Below are positions 1 through 8,214 of a stretch of 64,000 nt of DNA, piece by piece; within the stretch, counting starts at the first letter, position 1; each line of letters begins with the position of its first letter. The DNA is taken from contig OZ244806.1 in assembly GCA_965220075.1 (NCBI GenBank), positions 2,542,001-2,606,000 of the forward strand, given 5' to 3'. The translations under genes and the position numbers were made by a program. Below the pieces are notes generated by a model, which was given only the letters and a program-made list of their open reading frames with translations, searched no databases and had not been told where the DNA came from. The DNA comes from G965220075 sp965220075. Its GTDB lineage: Bacteria; Chloroflexota; UBA11872.

Positions 1-260
1 TGCTCTGCCGCGGTGCGTATCGCGTCCTCGCTGCGTCCGACTTTGACCTGCGCGATGCCGTCGACTGAGACCGAGACGCCCTCCTTGGTGTAGACCCTGG
101 CCGTGTTGACCGGAAGGGTCATTACTTCCAGGGAGATCATCTGTGCTTTCTGCAATATCGGCAGCACGAACATCCGCCCGCCGACCTTCAGCTTGGGCCT
201 AGTGCTTCCACCCGACACGATCAGCGCATGGTTCGGTCCTACTGTATGAAAGCCCGCCAT
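1..260 (-). CDS. Flotillin / band-7 (SPFH) protein, 5' part only
   Basis: The reverse strand reads from ATG at 260, preceded by GGGGGA, and stays open to the window edge, so only about the first 86 residues are seen. The start reads MAGFHTVGPNHALIVSGG, followed by RPKLKVGGRMFVLPILQKA and LPVNTARVYTKEGVSVSVDG. This is the opening of a flotillin SPFH domain, a membrane-scaffold family found in detergent-resistant microdomains. The gene lies 33 bp downstream of the NfeD gene on the same strand. That pairing is the classic nfeD-flotillin operon and supports both calls. The C-terminal coiled coil is outside the window. Confidence 0.85.
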   Translation of the reverse strand, partial: MAGFHTVGPNHALIVSGGSTRPKLKVGGRMFVLPILQKAQMISLEVMTLPVNTARVYTKEGVSVSVDGIAQVKVGRSEDAIRTAAE

Positions 261-293
261 GTGTTCCCCCAGATGAGCTGCTACGGATCCGTG

Positions 294-1655
294 TTATGCA
301 TCGCTCGAGGCTCCCGGTCCATCGTACAGCTTTTCGACTTTGAGAACCCGTCCATACACCCCGACGACTCGCACCTCATCGCCTTCCTGGATCGAGACCC
401 CGGGATCGGTTGACGCCGACCACTCCCTGTCCGACACCTTGACCCTGCCTGCCGGATCGAGGTCGGTCAGGGCCATGCCCGATGCTCCTTCCAGCTGCAT
501 CTCCTCCGCGGTTTGAAATCCGGTCGAGACCCCTCCGCCATGGATAGCCAGGCGGATGAACAGCACCCACGCCGCGGTCATGAGTCCGGACGTCACCGCA
601 ATCATGATCGGGCTCACCATGATGTTCAGCTCCGGGAGATCCGATGGGCTGAAGAAGTTGCCGAACAGGAAGATCGACCCGAGGACGAAAGAGACAATTC
701 CGCCCGCACCGAAGAGGCTGAATCCCGGCGCCGTCGTCTCCGCATAGAACAGTCCCATGGCAAGGGCAAGAAGCACCAGGCCAACCCAGTTGCCCGGCAG
801 ATTGAAGAATCCGACGAAGGCCAGGATGAGCGAGATAACGCCGACGACCCCTGGGCCGATCATGCCGGGAACGGACCACTCCGCCCAGAGAGCCAACCCC
901 CCCAGCAGGAACAGCACCAGGGCCAGGTTGGGATTCGCGAGGATCCCCAGCAGGTGTTCCAGCAGCGTGCGGCCAAGCTGGTCCACTCGTGCCCCGGCGG
1001 ACTCGACCACCACCGGCCCGGCCGCGGTCTCGGCGGTGCGGCCGTGGAGTTGCTCCAGCATGGTGTCCATATCGGGAGCGATGAGGTCGATGATTCCGAC
1101 GTCCAGGGCCTCCTGCTCCGAGAAGGCCTTGGCTTTCGACACGGTTTCCTCCAGGGCATCGCCGTTGCGATCCCGGATCTCGGCAATGCTGCGGATGAAG
1201 GCCCGGGTGTCCTCGTCCACCTTGCGCGCGAGTGTCTCGGGAAGGTCGACGCCGCCGGGGCCGACCGCCGCGGCCGCGCCGATGTTGGTGCCCGGCGCCA
1301 TCACCGCGAAATTCGCCGCGGCTGCAACAAAGGTGCCCGCCGAAGCCGCTCTGGCGCCTGAAGGCGAGACGTACACCGCGACGGGGACGTGCGCTTCCAG
1401 GAGCCGCTCGACGATTTCGCGGGTCGAGTCCACGAGGCCGCCCGGCGTGTCCAAGCGGATGACGGCCAGCGATGCGCCGTCGCCGCGAGCCTTGTCGAGT
1501 CCCCGCGCAACGTGAGCGGAGGACAGCGGCTCGATGGCTCCGTCGACCTCGATGACGAGCACGGTCGGCCCATCTGCCCGTGCCGGGTCGGTGGACTGCC
1601 ACGCCAGAAGCACGGAGGCAGCAACAACTGCCGCGACGGCAACCAGGCGACGCAT
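294..1655 (-). CDS. NfeD-type membrane-bound ClpP-class serine protease
   Basis: The 453-residue protein has an N-terminal signal or anchor segment (about 1-28), a ClpP/SppA-like protease domain (about 30-220), four to five hydrophobic spans (about 235-380) and a C-terminal NfeD OB-fold domain (about 390-445). Thr70-Pro-Gly-Gly and the nucleophile motif ARAASAGT (Ser about 105) fit the Ser-Lys dyad proteases related to archaeal PH1510. The family is thought to act with flotillin-like SPFH proteins in membrane quality control, and a flotillin gene follows 33 bp downstream. ATG at 1655 opens directly into the signal sequence. Length and domain order are normal for full-length NfeD proteins. Confidence 0.9.
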   Translation of the reverse strand: MRRLVAVAAVVAASVLLAWQSTDPARADGPTVLVIEVDGAIEPLSSAHVARGLDKARGDGASLAVIRLDTPGGLVDSTREIVERLLEAHVPVAVYVSPSGARAASAGTFVAAAANFAVMAPGTNIGAAAAVGPGGVDLPETLARKVDEDTRAFIRSIAEIRDRNGDALEETVSKAKAFSEQEALDVGIIDLIAPDMDTMLEQLHGRTAETAAGPVVVESAGARVDQLGRTLLEHLLGILANPNLALVLFLLGGLALWAEWSVPGMIGPGVVGVISLILAFVGFFNLPGNWVGLVLLALAMGLFYAETTAPGFSLFGAGGIVSFVLGSIFLFGNFFSPSDLPELNIMVSPIMIAVTSGLMTAAWVLFIRLAIHGGGVSTGFQTAEEMQLEGASGMALTDLDPAGRVKVSDREWSASTDPGVSIQEGDEVRVVGVYGRVLKVEKLYDGPGASSDA

Positions 1656-1942
1656 GACCGCCCTCCAAGCGGGAGGACCCAGGCGTCTTATCGCCTGGAA
1701 ATGCCAGCGTCCATATTAGTGGAGACGCGGCCGCTCCGGTCAACGAGCCTTCCAGCGGCCCGCGACGACGGGCGCGAAGGCGCCCTCCGCAACGTCACGC
1801 TTCGCATCCAGGGCATGGCCGGGCGTGCGTCCGGGTCGGCCCATGGCTAGCGGGTACAGCCGGGTGACCCGCGCTCACGTTGACACTCGGAAAGCCCCCT
1901 CTCTACAGTCGAGGCGCTTGCGAATCGCGCGCGTGGCACGCC

Positions 1943-2947
1943 ATGTCTGAGGAGACCGCCGGCCATCGGATTCTGATCACGGACATCGCCTGGCCGAGCA
2001 CGGCGCCGGAGCGCGAGGTGCTGGCCGAGCTCGACGCGGAGGTCGTCGAATCCGACAGCCCCGACGAGGACCGCCTGGTCGAGCTGGCGCAGGACGTGAC
2101 CGGCATCCTGGCGTGCTTTGCCAAGGTCACCGAGCCGGTGATCGCGGCCTCGCCCCGCCTGCGGGTGGTCGGACGCACCGGCGTGGGCACGGACAACATC
2201 GACGTGGACGCCTGCACGCGGCGCGGCATTCCCGTGACCTACGTGCCCGACTACGCCATCGAGGAAGTGGCCGACCACGCGATGGCGCTGCTGATGGCGT
2301 TTTCCCGCAAAATCGTGGCGCGGGACCGGCTCACCAAGGCCGGTCGCTGGGAGACCAAGCCCGCGCGCCCCATCCACCGGCTGCGCGGACGCACGCTGGG
2401 GATCTTGGGCTATGGCCGCATCGGCCACGCGCTGGCGCTGCGCGCGATTCCGCATGGGTTCAAGATCCTGGTGTTCGACCCGTACATCACGGCCGACCGC
2501 GTGGCGGACATCGGGGCCGAGCTGGTGAGCAAGGAGCGGTTGCTGGCCGAATCGGACGCGATCTCGGTGCACGCCCCGCTCACACCCGAGACGCACCACG
2601 TCATCGGCGAAGCCGAGCTGCGCGCGATGAAGCCGGAGGCCTGTCTGATAAACACCGCGCGCGGACCGCTGGTGGACGAATACGCGCTGGCGCGGGCGCT
2701 GTCCGAAGGCTGGATCGCGGGCGCCGGCATCGACGTGCTGGAAGCCGAGCCGCCGCCGGAGGGCCACCCGCTCCTCGCGGAGCCGAACGCCATCGTCACG
2801 CCGCACGCCGCCTTCATGTCCGAGGAGTCGGTGCTCGAGCTCGAGCGCCGCGCCGCATTGGCCGTCGTCCGCGTCCTCCAAGGCCGCATGCCGGAGTTCA
2901 TCTGGAACCGCGAAGTGCTGGACCAGGTGAGCCTGGCGAAGGACTAG
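1943..2947 (+). CDS. D-isomer-specific 2-hydroxyacid dehydrogenase (NAD-dependent)
   Basis: The 334-residue protein has the split catalytic domain and central NAD-binding Rossmann domain of the D-2-hydroxyacid dehydrogenases. LGILGYGRIG is the dinucleotide loop. Catalytic Arg lies in NTARGPLVDE, Glu in the AGIDVLEAEP segment and His in TPHAAFMS. It lacks the ACT tail of long 3-phosphoglycerate dehydrogenases and looks closer to CtBP/glyoxylate-reductase-like members, so the substrate cannot be named. ATG 1943 is preferred over the upstream in-frame ATG 1880, because the extra 21 residues do not resemble the family. It is transcribed away from the NfeD operon. Confidence 0.88.
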   Translation: MSEETAGHRILITDIAWPSTAPEREVLAELDAEVVESDSPDEDRLVELAQDVTGILACFAKVTEPVIAASPRLRVVGRTGVGTDNIDVDACTRRGIPVTYVPDYAIEEVADHAMALLMAFSRKIVARDRLTKAGRWETKPARPIHRLRGRTLGILGYGRIGHALALRAIPHGFKILVFDPYITADRVADIGAELVSKERLLAESDAISVHAPLTPETHHVIGEAELRAMKPEACLINTARGPLVDEYALARALSEGWIAGAGIDVLEAEPPPEGHPLLAEPNAIVTPHAAFMSEESVLELERRAALAVVRVLQGRMPEFIWNREVLDQVSLAKD

Positions 2948-2995
2948 CGGCGCTATCGGGCCGACGGCGGGATAAACCGCAGCGGCGTCGGGGCG

Positions 2996-3112
2996 CAGCG
3001 CCAGCCCCTCGGCAGGTGGCTCATCGAGAACATGCCACGCGGGGCTGAGCTCGAAATACCCGACCGCCGTTCAAACCGTACGATCCCGTTCAGCGACGCA
3101 CACGACGAGTGA
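2996..3112 (+). pseudogene. Antitoxin C-terminal remnant (VapB/Phd type)
   Basis: An open frame reads GRWLIENMPRGAELEIPDRR and ends at TGA 3110-3112. The W-L-I/V-E-N-x-P-R-G segment resembles the toxin-binding tail of antitoxins paired with PIN-domain toxins. The N-terminal DNA-binding part is missing. The stop overlaps the GTG start of the following toxin fragment in a GTGA arrangement, typical of an intact operon before decay. Confidence 0.5.
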
Positions 3113-3345
3113 GCCGCTATCTCCTCCATGCCAACGGAGTCTCGGAGACAATCCGCGGCGCTCCGCACCCCGGTGTCGTCACGTTCCTTGCCGAGCACGA
3201 GGATCTTTGGCTGTCGTCGATCGTGATCGATGAGCTGGAATACGGCGTGCGGCTCTACCGAGGACTCGGCGTCTTCATGCTGCCTGCTCTAGAGAGCAGG
3301 GCGGCTGGGATTCAGCTGGTTCGGTCGAGGTCTTGCTCAGGTTGA
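3109..3345 (+). pseudogene. Truncated VapC-like PIN-domain toxin
   Basis: The frame begins at GTG 3109 and reads SRYLLHANGVSETIRG, then LSSIVIDELEYGVRL, the first half of a VapC PIN domain. Canonical toxins have Asp in Y-L-L-D-T-N; here it is His, removing the first metal-binding acidic residue. After about residue 50 the similarity stops and the frame ends at 78 residues instead of about 130. Both changes indicate an inactive RNase toxin remnant. Confidence 0.55.
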
Positions 3346-3410
3346 GCGATTCGTCAATCGGACTCTCAAGAGATGTATGACTATGCTCAATTGCAGTTCT
3401 GAACCTGCCA

Positions 3411-5054
3411 TTATACTGGCTTATTACCGCCATATTCTCGCAGGTTAGTGAAAGGCTCTACCACAGGATGAGGCCTAGGAGGCAGCATTACAATAACCCT
3501 TTGTCGTGCTCGGGAAAGTGCCACGTTTAGCAACCGGGACGTCTTCATGAAGGGCTCTCGCTCAGATCCGAAGTAGTCATCGGTCCGGAACACATGAATG
3601 ACGGTGTCAGCCTCGCGCCCCTTTGTTTGGTGGTAGTTCATCAACTTCACCGTACCGCGCTCGGAGTAGTCCAAATCGATGAGGGCCTCGACGCGGCTGC
3701 GCTCGACGATCTCACACAACTGCCGCACGGCTTCCTCTGATACGGGAATTTCCCGAAGCGGCCGCAAGAGGCGCCTGAAGTGGTTAGCAGCTCTATGCCA
3801 CGGACGATTGCCAGCCCTGATGCCGAGACCCTCCCATGACTCTATGGCGACCTCTGCCAATTCCCCCATCGTGCCATCTACAGCTGCAGCAAGGGCACCC
3901 TCGAGCTGCTGTAGCGATTCCTTCAAGAGACCTGGAAGACTAACCCTGCCTGCGAGCGCCCTAGCCATCTCGGGGACTCTGCGCTGCCTCGTGGCTGCGG
4001 TCAGAAACAGCCCAAGCGATTCGCGGAACTCTTCACTAGTCGTTATCCCAAGTGCAAACGCACATTGTGCTGCCATCGATGCCATCGCCTCTGCGTGAGC
4101 CTCTGGTATACCCACGAGAACGCAGTCGATACCCGCAGCATCTAGTTGCTCGGCCAACTCGGCTACCGCAGCATTGGAGTGGGCGAAGATACCGACATCA
4201 CGGGAATGTTGTCTCCGCGCGTCCCTGATAATCTCACCAAGTAGGCCCGAATGGTCGTCAGGGCTCACATCGAAATGGATGACGAGGCGGCCACTAGTCA
4301 AAGCTTCAACGACCGCCTCATGGTTAAACAGGCGCTGGCGTATGGCCTCGGCAACAGCTGGAATTGCTCCTGATGGGTCGCGATGAGATCGCGGGGAGAG
4401 CTCAATCTCCTTGTCCACCCACTCCCGCAATTGGCGGAATCTCTCTGGCGAAACGCCCTCGATGAATGTATAGATCATTTGGTTTTCGTCACCCAGCAGG
4501 AGCAGCCTGCGCGACGTGATCGTCTGAAGAAGCTGCCACTGCTCTGCGCTTGTATCCTGGGCCTCGTCACAGATCACTAGACCCCAGCGGGTCGCAAGGA
4601 GCCGCCTTACACGCTCGCTACCATTGACAATCGCCATCGCACCAGGAATTAAGTCAGCGTATCGGAGCTTGGTACGGTCCTGACCCAGCAGCTTGCTGCG
4701 CGCCTCCGACTGAAGTGAGGGCAGAGCCAGCCCGTAGCCCGCGTACCTTCCATACCCTTTCAACACCCGATAGGCGAGTCCATGGAATGTGAGAACTTCA
4801 ACGCGATCCGCACAACCCACGAGTACTCCCGGCGAGCGGCTCATGATCTGGGTTACCGCCGAGCGCGAAAATGTCAGGAACAGGACTCTCGGGGACGGAT
4901 TGTCTTCTGAGGTCTCAAGAAAAGCGCGCGCAGCCCACAGCGCCGTCGTAGTCTTACCAGTTCCCGGTCCGCCCAGAACAAGCGTTCTGTCATTCGAGTG
5001 GAGGATCGCATTCACGACCTCGCGCTGCCTACAGTCAAGGTCATCAATTCGCAT
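3411..5054 (-). CDS. gajB: UvrD-like helicase, GajB-like subunit of a Gabija-type system
   Basis: This is a superfamily 1 helicase of about 547 residues. Walker A GGPGTGKTT lies near the N terminus, with a VICDEAQD Walker B, GDENQMIY motif III, MNYHQTKGREADTV motif V and NVALSRARQRV motif VI. It follows an OLD-type ATPase-TOPRIM gene on the same strand with 16 bp between stop and start. That OLD nuclease plus UvrD helicase pair defines Gabija anti-phage systems, in which GajB is thought to sense nucleotide or DNA-end changes. ATG 5054, preceded by AGGA, is preferred to the in-frame TTG at 5087. The gene is somewhat longer than the Bacillus GajB, and the Gabija label rests on gene pairing rather than a search. 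Confidence 0.72.
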   Translation of the reverse strand: MRIDDLDCRQREVVNAILHSNDRTLVLGGPGTGKTTTALWAARAFLETSEDNPSPRVLFLTFSRSAVTQIMSRSPGVLVGCADRVEVLTFHGLAYRVLKGYGRYAGYGLALPSLQSEARSKLLGQDRTKLRYADLIPGAMAIVNGSERVRRLLATRWGLVICDEAQDTSAEQWQLLQTITSRRLLLLGDENQMIYTFIEGVSPERFRQLREWVDKEIELSPRSHRDPSGAIPAVAEAIRQRLFNHEAVVEALTSGRLVIHFDVSPDDHSGLLGEIIRDARRQHSRDVGIFAHSNAAVAELAEQLDAAGIDCVLVGIPEAHAEAMASMAAQCAFALGITTSEEFRESLGLFLTAATRQRRVPEMARALAGRVSLPGLLKESLQQLEGALAAAVDGTMGELAEVAIESWEGLGIRAGNRPWHRAANHFRRLLRPLREIPVSEEAVRQLCEIVERSRVEALIDLDYSERGTVKLMNYHQTKGREADTVIHVFRTDDYFGSEREPFMKTSRLLNVALSRARQRVIVMLPPRPHPVVEPFTNLREYGGNKPV

Positions 5055-5070
5055 AGTCGTCCTAGCCGGA

Positions 5071-6801
5071 TTAAGTACCGGCTGCAACCGCGACCGCGTC
5101 CTCTAGCAGCTGGACCGCCACGGCAGGAAGATTGTCTGACGGCAGTGAGTCAATGAACGGTCCATGCAATGAGTTGCTCTTTATGAAACGAATCGCCGTT
5201 TCAGTGATCTCCGATCTGGTGAGTACGTCGAGGTTCCGAGGCTCAGCTAAGCCTGCGGCCGCTGCAACGTCCTTGAGCGCCTGAATTAGTATTCCTTCGG
5301 GCACGCCATTCACAATGGCCGCCTCAATGGCGAAGTCGTCTGGAAGCCGAACAACCGCATCTGCTGAATTGCCGTGGGTTTGCAAGTACTGCTGCACCTC
5401 TCGACGAGTGTCACCGTCGACCACCGCGACTGCACGTAGACCAATGTCTCGGGCCGCATCCGCCAGCTTCAAGACGGCGGCATAGCCACCGGAGCCTCCC
5501 GATCCCGCGTTGACAATCGAGACTCCCCGTGTCGCGGGAAGCGCCAAGCCCTGCTCCGCAGACATCCGCAACGCGAGGTTGTGCAGTGCGGCAAAATCAT
5601 TAGGTCCTTCCACAATGACTACTGAACGGTAGCTGAGAGCTGGAAGCAGATTGCGATGCCAGTGCTTGGCTGCGACATTCTCAGCCTTGGTCGTTGGCCG
5701 CCTGCCTTGGCGGACAAATCGCTCTCCATTCCCGTCTCTCCCTAGCCTGACGACCTCCTGGGGGTCGAATACCTCCGCGACAGCTGACACCCTAGTGGTC
5801 ACCCACGCCTGTCCCGCCAACCTTCGGATGACGGCTGTCATGTGTGCAGATGATGCAGCATCTAGCCCGTCGCCGAGATCGTCGACGGCTAGGACTGGAC
5901 CGGCGCCTGACGAGAGGGCCAGTGCCTCAGCTATGCGAAATAGCGAGGCGGCAGTTGACCCGCGCCGCCACGCCGGAAGGCTGCCTGCACCGTCACCAAG
6001 GTCAAGGGACGGACCAAGCGAGCGGAGAAGCCCACTTGGCGATCCATCTTCAGGCGCAAACTGGAAGAGTTGCGATACGTCTGTTGTCGAGAGTCCGAGT
6101 AGGTCCCTGAGCGGGGTGACTACATCTTCAAGGGCCTCATTGATTTGGTCTGAACCGGTGAACTGCCCAGCGGCCTGAACGACTGCCTGCACGTACTGGG
6201 CAATCGCCGTCGCAAAGTCGTCGCCTCCAGCCCTGTCGATCACGCGCCGGAATGCGCCGCGAGGCCCAAGGTCGAGGATCCGTCCTTCACTCCAGCGCAG
6301 ACGATTGAATCCCAACCTCTCAACATCCCGGCGTCTGATGTGGAGGAACGAATCGGAGGTTGGATCAGATTCCTTTGGATAGAAGATCCACTCTTCGCAC
6401 CGCTCCTCCTCAAGAATCCACCTGGCCCAGTACTCCAGCCGCAGAACCCATTCAAATCGATCTTGGTCGACTTCTTCTATGTCCTCGATTTCTGGAAGGA
6501 GGCGGCCCTCACACCTGTCCCACAGTTCCAAATGGTCGAGGAAGTCCTGTTCCAGCTGCTCGCCAAGTCCACCGAGGGTGACCCCGATCCGAATGGGCCG
6601 GGTCGTGATTCTGTTATGGAAGTCAATTTCAGTGGTAGTCCCGGTGGCCCTGGCGTCGGAATCAAGTACGCGTGCCAGCGCTTCAATAAGGTCAGTCCTC
6701 TCCGCACCCGGTTCGCCCATGACCACAACGTGACCTCTGGGCGCGACCCGGAAGTCGGAGAAGCCTCGAAATCGCCTTATGTGGAGTTCTTTAACATGCA
6801 T
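5071..6801 (-). CDS. gajA: OLD-family ATPase-TOPRIM nuclease, GajA-like subunit of a Gabija-type system
   Basis: About 576 residues, close to known GajA length. The N terminus (HVKELHIRRFRGFSDF) matches the start of OLD/RecF-type ATPases. The C-terminal TOPRIM domain has the Glu of VIVEGPNDFAALHNL and the Asp pair in VAVVDGDTRRE. LAVDDLGDGLDAA is a Walker B/D-loop remnant. The Walker A is GEPGAERTD: the invariant Lys is replaced by Arg, so ATP binding may be altered or regulatory only. Cleavage of invading DNA is the expected role. ATG 6801 is chosen over the adjacent TTG. The gene heads a two-gene minus-strand operon with the helicase. Confidence 0.72.
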   Translation of the reverse strand: MHVKELHIRRFRGFSDFRVAPRGHVVVMGEPGAERTDLIEALARVLDSDARATGTTTEIDFHNRITTRPIRIGVTLGGLGEQLEQDFLDHLELWDRCEGRLLPEIEDIEEVDQDRFEWVLRLEYWARWILEEERCEEWIFYPKESDPTSDSFLHIRRRDVERLGFNRLRWSEGRILDLGPRGAFRRVIDRAGGDDFATAIAQYVQAVVQAAGQFTGSDQINEALEDVVTPLRDLLGLSTTDVSQLFQFAPEDGSPSGLLRSLGPSLDLGDGAGSLPAWRRGSTAASLFRIAEALALSSGAGPVLAVDDLGDGLDAASSAHMTAVIRRLAGQAWVTTRVSAVAEVFDPQEVVRLGRDGNGERFVRQGRRPTTKAENVAAKHWHRNLLPALSYRSVVIVEGPNDFAALHNLALRMSAEQGLALPATRGVSIVNAGSGGSGGYAAVLKLADAARDIGLRAVAVVDGDTRREVQQYLQTHGNSADAVVRLPDDFAIEAAIVNGVPEGILIQALKDVAAAAGLAEPRNLDVLTRSEITETAIRFIKSNSLHGPFIDSLPSDNLPAVAVQLLEDAVAVAAGT

Positions 6802-7148
6802 CAATGGGCATTGGCAGCTTCGTGGTCTGAGAGATTGCTAACTTGAGGCTGCGCCTCATGAGCCTATCTTGAGAACGAAGTGCAAGCAACCCGCTGGCCA
6901 GATGCGAAGCTGGCCTCGTCGTCGCAGAAGGCGGCCCCTATGCGACGCGTGACAGATTGCCCTAGCGGTCCCGGACCAGCAGGACTTCGCTGAGGCCCCG
7001 GGCGATGCCGAGTCGGTCGCCGCTCGACACATTTCCCAGTTGGGCTGTGTCTTGGCCACCAGGGGCACGGGCGGCGAAGCAAATCATAGGGCAACCACGA
7101 GAGTCGCCGTTACGGGTGCGTCAGGGCAGGGGCTGAACCGCAGCGGCG
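6802..7148. other. Intergenic region between gajA and the toxin gene
   Basis: No convincing reading frame is visible on either strand. Short frames here lack family resemblance or a ribosome binding site. The part next to 6801 presumably holds the promoter of the Gabija-like operon, but no clear -35/-10 pair was recognised. Confidence 0.4.
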
Positions 7149-7487
7149 CTAGACACAGCCGGTGGCGACGGCGAGGGCGCGGCAGACCTGGCGCATCTTG
7201 GTTGGGCTGAGGGTGCCGACGTAGCGGTGCAGCCGGCGTTGCTCGACGGTTTGCACGTGGTCGAGGTTGACGGCGGAGTCGTGCCGCAGGCCCTCGTCCG
7301 CGCCGACGACGACCTCGCTCGGCAGGCCGCGGATAGTGGACGTGATCGGCGCAACCATCGCTGTGGGCAGCAGCGGCAACACTTCCTGGCGCGTGAGGAC
7401 GACGACCGGGCGCCGCTTGTCGGGCCGCTCGAAGCCGTAGTGCCAGATCGCGCCGCGGCGCGGCCCGGCGTCTAGTCCTCGGGCCAT
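7149..7487 (-). CDS. PemK/MazF-family endoribonuclease toxin
   Basis: The 112-residue protein fits MazF/PemK. It has GAIWHYGF and KRRPVVVLTRQ in the first strands, the conserved MVAPITSTIRGLPSEV core, and SAVNLDHVQTV before the last helix. Members cleave mRNA at specific triplets when released from antitoxin. ATG 7487 lies 16 bp inside the end of the upstream antitoxin gene, so the two are co-translated. Key toxin residues appear intact, so it may be active. Confidence 0.85.
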   Translation of the reverse strand: MARGLDAGPRRGAIWHYGFERPDKRRPVVVLTRQEVLPLLPTAMVAPITSTIRGLPSEVVVGADEGLRHDSAVNLDHVQTVEQRRLHRYVGTLSPTKMRQVCRALAVATGCV

Positions 7488-7705
7488 ACACCTGCCTCAG
7501 CCCATCCCTCGAACTCGGCGTCAAGCCCGCCGGACGGGCGATAGCCCGCGCGGTAACGGAGGGCGATGCCCTCGGCGTCCTTGCGGGCCAGGTAGGCGGC
7601 CGCCGCCTCACGCAGGACGGCCGAGCGGTCCCGCTCCCGCACCGCCGGATGCGCGTCGAGCCGCGCGAGCAGCGCCTCGTCGAATGTCACCTGTATGGGC
7701 TTCAT
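7472..7705 (-). CDS. Ribbon-helix-helix antitoxin (MazE-like partner)
   Basis: A 77-residue protein beginning MKPIQVTFDEALLARLDAHP, typical of ribbon-helix-helix DNA-binding antitoxins (first strand, then two helices with RSAVLREAAAAYL). The acidic, aromatic C terminus (DAEFEGWAEAGVW) is the probable toxin-binding tail. It precedes and overlaps the MazF-like gene. An AT-rich inverted repeat directly upstream is the likely autoregulatory operator. ATG 7705 is chosen because residues upstream in the open frame show no family resemblance. Confidence 0.82.
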   Translation of the reverse strand: MKPIQVTFDEALLARLDAHPAVRERDRSAVLREAAAAYLARKDAEGIALRYRAGYRPSGGLDAEFEGWAEAGVWPED

Positions 7706-7708
7706 AGC

Positions 7709-7732
7709 TATAAGAATACTATATATCTTATA
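7709..7732 (-). promoter_or_regulatory. Palindromic operator/promoter of the toxin-antitoxin operon
   Basis: TATAAGA (7709-7715) and TCTTATA (7726-7732) form a 7-bp inverted repeat with a 10-bp AT-only-like centre, starting 4 bp upstream of the antitoxin ATG. It is by far the most AT-rich stretch nearby. This placement fits the site where a ribbon-helix-helix antitoxin binds to repress its own operon and may overlap the -10 element. Confidence 0.55.
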
Positions 7733-7739
7733 CACATCA

Positions 7740-8214
7740 CCGCCCAGTAGCTGCGCATCGGCACTTGCCGCCCCTGCAGACATTCCGAACGCAAGTGAGG
7801 AATCTAGAGCGGCCGCGGCACGTTCCCTGCTCCTTAGATTCCTCGCGTTGCTCGGAATGACGAGATGGGCGATCCGAGCGTACGGTGGACGCTCCCAGGC
7901 TGCACGCAGCCTGGGCCACCGGACCTGGCTTTTATTTTTGAGTCGAAACAAACGCCCGAACACATATAAAAACTCCCGCCCCAAAGGACTGGACCTCTGT
8001 TGGGCGCACCCACTGTGCGCTGCTCGTTTGCCTGTCATTCCGGCCTTGCGCCGGAATCCAGGCCCGGGCCGCCGGGCACAGTCTGTGTAGGGGCGCCCCT
8101 CGTGGGCACCCTGGGGTACCGGCAGCGAATCCGGGGACAGGGCAACCACAAGGGTTGCCCCTACGCGAATCCCACCTCTGGGGCTACCACGAGGGTTACC
8201 CCCCATTTGTGAAT
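7740..8214. repeat. Intergenic hairpin repeats, no gene
   Basis: Several dyads occupy this stretch. Around 7780-7862, ATTCCGAACGCAAGTGAGGAA faces TTCCTCGCGTTGCTCGGAAT. At 7889-7922, CCAGGCTGC faces GCAGCCTGG. At 8036-8060, CATTCCGGC faces GCCGGAATC. Around 8089-8164, GTAGGGGC faces GCCCCTAC. The CCAGGCTGC dyad recurs near 28.17 kb. These look like palindromic repeats of the REP type. No reading frame here is convincing. Confidence 0.5.

Noticed and set aside
513..1361. 282-codon plus-strand frame opposite nfeD
   Set aside because: It is a mirror of the NfeD coding frame with highly charged low-complexity translation and no family resemblance.
5651..6178. Plus-strand frame opposite gajA
   Set aside because: It is antisense to a clear OLD-family gene, has arginine/serine-rich shadow composition and no ribosome site.
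7740..8212. Possible small RNA genes in the hairpin-rich intergenic DNA
   Set aside because: Hairpins recur elsewhere as repeats and no promoter/terminator pair was visible, so they are listed only as repeats.
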